A stretch of DNA of 64,000 nucleotides. It comes from Alphaproteobacteria bacterium. Its GTDB lineage: Bacteria > Pseudomonadota > Alphaproteobacteria > Rhodobacterales > Rhodobacteraceae. The notes below the pieces were generated by a model. It searched no databases and was not told the DNA's origin. It worked only from the letters and a program-made list of their open reading frames with translations. This document shows positions 62,618 to 64,000 of this stretch, one piece after another; positions within the stretch are counted from its first letter, which is position 1; every line of letters begins with the position of its first letter. The DNA lies in assembly GCA_030425925.1 (NCBI GenBank), contig JAUHZO010000002.1, forward strand, positions 326,541 through 390,540, written 5' to 3'. A program made the position numbers and the translations under genes.

Positions 62618-63385
62618 ATGACGGCAGTGTTTCACGATCTGGACGGTGTGCCGGTGCTGGTGACCGGCGGCGGCTCGGGCATCGGCGCGGCGCTGGTGCA
62701 GGGCTTTGCGGCGCAGGGGGCGCGCGTCGCCTTCCTCGACCTGCTGGATCCGGCCGCGACTTGCGATGCGACCGAAGCCGCGACCGGCGCGCGCCCGCTG
62801 GGTCTGCAATGCGACGTGACCGATGACGACGCGCTGCGCGCAGCGGTGGCCGAGGCCGCGCGGGCGCAGGGGGACGCGCGGGTTCTGGTGAACGCCGCCG
62901 CGCTGGACAACCGGCACGCCACGATGGAGGTCGATGCCGCCTTCTGGCAGAAGATGATCGACGTGAACCTGCGCAGCTATTTCTTTGCCACGCAGGCCGT
63001 GCTGCCGGGGATGCGGGCGGCGGGGCAGGGGGCGATCGTGAATTTCAGCTCCATCAGCTACATGATGGGCATGGGCGATTACCCGATCTATACCGCCGCA
63101 AATGCCGGCATCACGGCGCTGACGCGCGGCTGGGCGCGCGAATTCGGGGCCGAGGGCATCCGCGTCAACGCCGTCGCGCCGGGCTGGGTCCTGACCGAGC
63201 GGCAGAAACGGCTTTGGGCCACACCCGAGGCGCTTGCGGCCATGATGGACCGGCAATGCCTGAAACGGCACCTTGATCCGGGCGACATGGTGGGGCCGGT
63301 GCTGTTCCTGGCGTCGCGTGCCAGCGCGATGATGACAGGGCAGGTGATCGCCGTGGATGGCGGCGTGGTGACGGTGGCGGCATGA
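62618..63385 (+). CDS. SDR-family sugar dehydrogenase with Asn at the catalytic Lys position
   Basis: 255 residues from ATG 62618. NAD(P) motif TGGGSGIG at 16-23, the conserved NAA as VLVNAAAL, Asn in MIDVNLRSYFF, catalytic Ser in FSSIS and Tyr158 in PIYTAANAG. The Lys four residues after the Tyr (YxxxK) is Asn162 here (codon AAT at 63101-63103). The C-terminal NAVAPGWVLTE and GQVIAVDGG are normal. By context it should oxidise galactose to galactonolactone. It overlaps the kinase gene by four bases. Missing Lys would cripple a classical SDR, so either activity is altered or there is a base error. Confidence 0.85.
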   Translation: MTAVFHDLDGVPVLVTGGGSGIGAALVQGFAAQGARVAFLDLLDPAATCDATEAATGARPLGLQCDVTDDDALRAAVAEAARAQGDARVLVNAAALDNRHATMEVDAAFWQKMIDVNLRSYFFATQAVLPGMRAAGQGAIVNFSSISYMMGMGDYPIYTAANAGITALTRGWAREFGAEGIRVNAVAPGWVLTERQKRLWATPEALAAMMDRQCLKRHLDPGDMVGPVLFLASRASAMMTGQVIAVDGGVVTVAA

Positions 63386-64000
63386 CGGGCGGGCTGGCCG
63401 GGGATGCGGTGGACCGGGTGGCCGTGGACTGGGTTGCCGTCGACTGGGGCACCTCGCATCTGCGGGTCTGGCTGTGCGATGCGGCGGGGGCCGTGCTGGA
63501 CCGGCGCGACAGCGATCAGGGCATGGGCCGGCTGAGCCGCGACGGGTTCGAGCCGGCCTTGCGCACGCTCTTGCCCGAGCGCAGCGCCCCGCTGCCGGTG
63601 ATCGTCTGCGGCATGGCAGGCAGCCGGCAAGGCTGGGCCGAGGCCCCCTATGCCGCCGCCCCCTGCACGCCGCCCGGCATCGACCGCGCCGTCGCGGTGC
63701 CGACGCAGGACAAGGCGTTGCAGGTCCGCATCCTGCCCGGCGTCAAGCAGGACAGCCCCGCTGACGTCATGCGCGGCGAGGAAACCCAGGTCGCCGGTTT
63801 TCTGGCGCAGTCCCCGCAATTTGACGGCGTGATCTGCCTGCCCGGCACCCATACGAAATGGGTCCATGTCAGCGCCGGAGAGATCGTCAGCTTTCGCACC
63901 TTCCTGACCGGCGAGATGTTCGCGCTGCTCGCAGGCCAGTCGGTGCTGCGCCACTCGGTGGCAGAGGAGGGCTGGGACGACCCGGCCTTTGCCGAGGCCA
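63382..64000 (+). CDS. dgoK: 2-dehydro-3-deoxygalactonokinase (partial, runs off window)
   Basis: 206 codons are present from ATG 63382. The N-terminal AVDWGTSHLRVWLCDAAG phosphate-binding segment, VIVCGMAGSRQGWAEAPY and CLPGTHTKWVHV identify the DgoK family, which phosphorylates 2-keto-3-deoxygalactonate in the De Ley-Doudoroff galactose pathway. A KDPGal aldolase is expected just beyond the window. The four-base overlap with the SDR gene shows one operon from 58026. Confidence 0.88.
   Translation, partial: MTGGLAGDAVDRVAVDWVAVDWGTSHLRVWLCDAAGAVLDRRDSDQGMGRLSRDGFEPALRTLLPERSAPLPVIVCGMAGSRQGWAEAPYAAAPCTPPGIDRAVAVPTQDKALQVRILPGVKQDSPADVMRGEETQVAGFLAQSPQFDGVICLPGTHTKWVHVSAGEIVSFRTFLTGEMFALLAGQSVLRHSVAEEGWDDPAFAEA

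Overview
This is a high-GC alphaproteobacterial chromosome segment that fits the family Rhodobacteraceae (Roseobacter group). The pointers are the Cys-type FdhABC formate dehydrogenase with its Mrp/DUF6494/DUF6505/DUF3305/DUF3306/TorD satellite genes, dense sugar and polyol ABC transporters, an RTX adhesin-like protein with a LuxR neighbour, and De Ley-Doudoroff style sugar catabolism. I see no tRNA, rRNA, CRISPR array, phage or transposase gene.

Layout. (1) 1-1110: 5'-end part of a gamma-glutamyltransferase gene. (2) 1332-4178: two adjacent coiled-coil genes of unknown function; the second is cut by an in-frame amber codon into 2319-3353 and 3354-4178, and the set ends in a strong terminator. 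(3) 4309-6543: a tungstate (tup) ABC transporter operon in which all three genes look damaged. (4) 6553-21344: a formate dehydrogenase island, with a HTH/PBP-type regulator, maturation and accessory genes, a poly-[4Fe-4S] protein, fdhABC, two unusual c-type cytochromes and a 41-residue membrane peptide. (5) 21408-35523: a thioesterase, then a long minus-strand run. In transcription order this is a TIM-barrel isomerase, a metallophosphoesterase, ugpBAEC-like transporter genes, an EEP-family hydrolase, an MFS permease, an AroE-like dehydrogenase, an IlvD/Edd dehydratase, an RraA-like protein and a KGSA-type aldehyde dehydrogenase. (6) 35694-37995: RidA, a membrane protein with a receiver-like domain and a NarL-type response regulator. 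(7) 38038-44045: an Fbp/Afu-type transporter with a TIM-barrel isomerase, divergent from a ROK regulator with a palindromic operator between them. (8) 44100-48404: an RTX protein and a LuxR-type regulator. (9) 48577-55862: a GNAT acetyltransferase, a livJHMGF-type transporter, a stand-alone RAM domain and a GMC oxidoreductase. (10) 56007-64000: an IclR-controlled galactoside cluster with ABC transporter, GH4 glycosidase, SDR dehydrogenase and KDGal kinase, running off the window.

How it fits together. The formate dehydrogenase would pass electrons from formate through FdhB and FdhC to c-type cytochromes, and TorD/Mrp-type proteins would help cofactor and Fe-S assembly. The dedicated tungstate importer upstream appears dead (two frameshifts, two ambers, loss of the ABC signature), while one cytochrome c of the island carries what looks like a shrunken tungstate-binding-protein module. 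The catabolic clusters feed organophosphates, sugar acids, possibly sugar phosphates, amino-acid-like compounds and alpha-galactosides into central metabolism.

Non-coding signal. A family of GTAG-headed palindromes (REP-like, partly in inverted pairs) sits between genes at about 24.2, 32.2, 52.6 and 59.3 kb. A 114-bp element with nested inverted repeats (MITE-like) ends on a stop codon at 21.9 kb. A lux-box-like palindrome lies between luxR and the RTX gene. All functional calls come from reading the sequence; no search or alignment was run.
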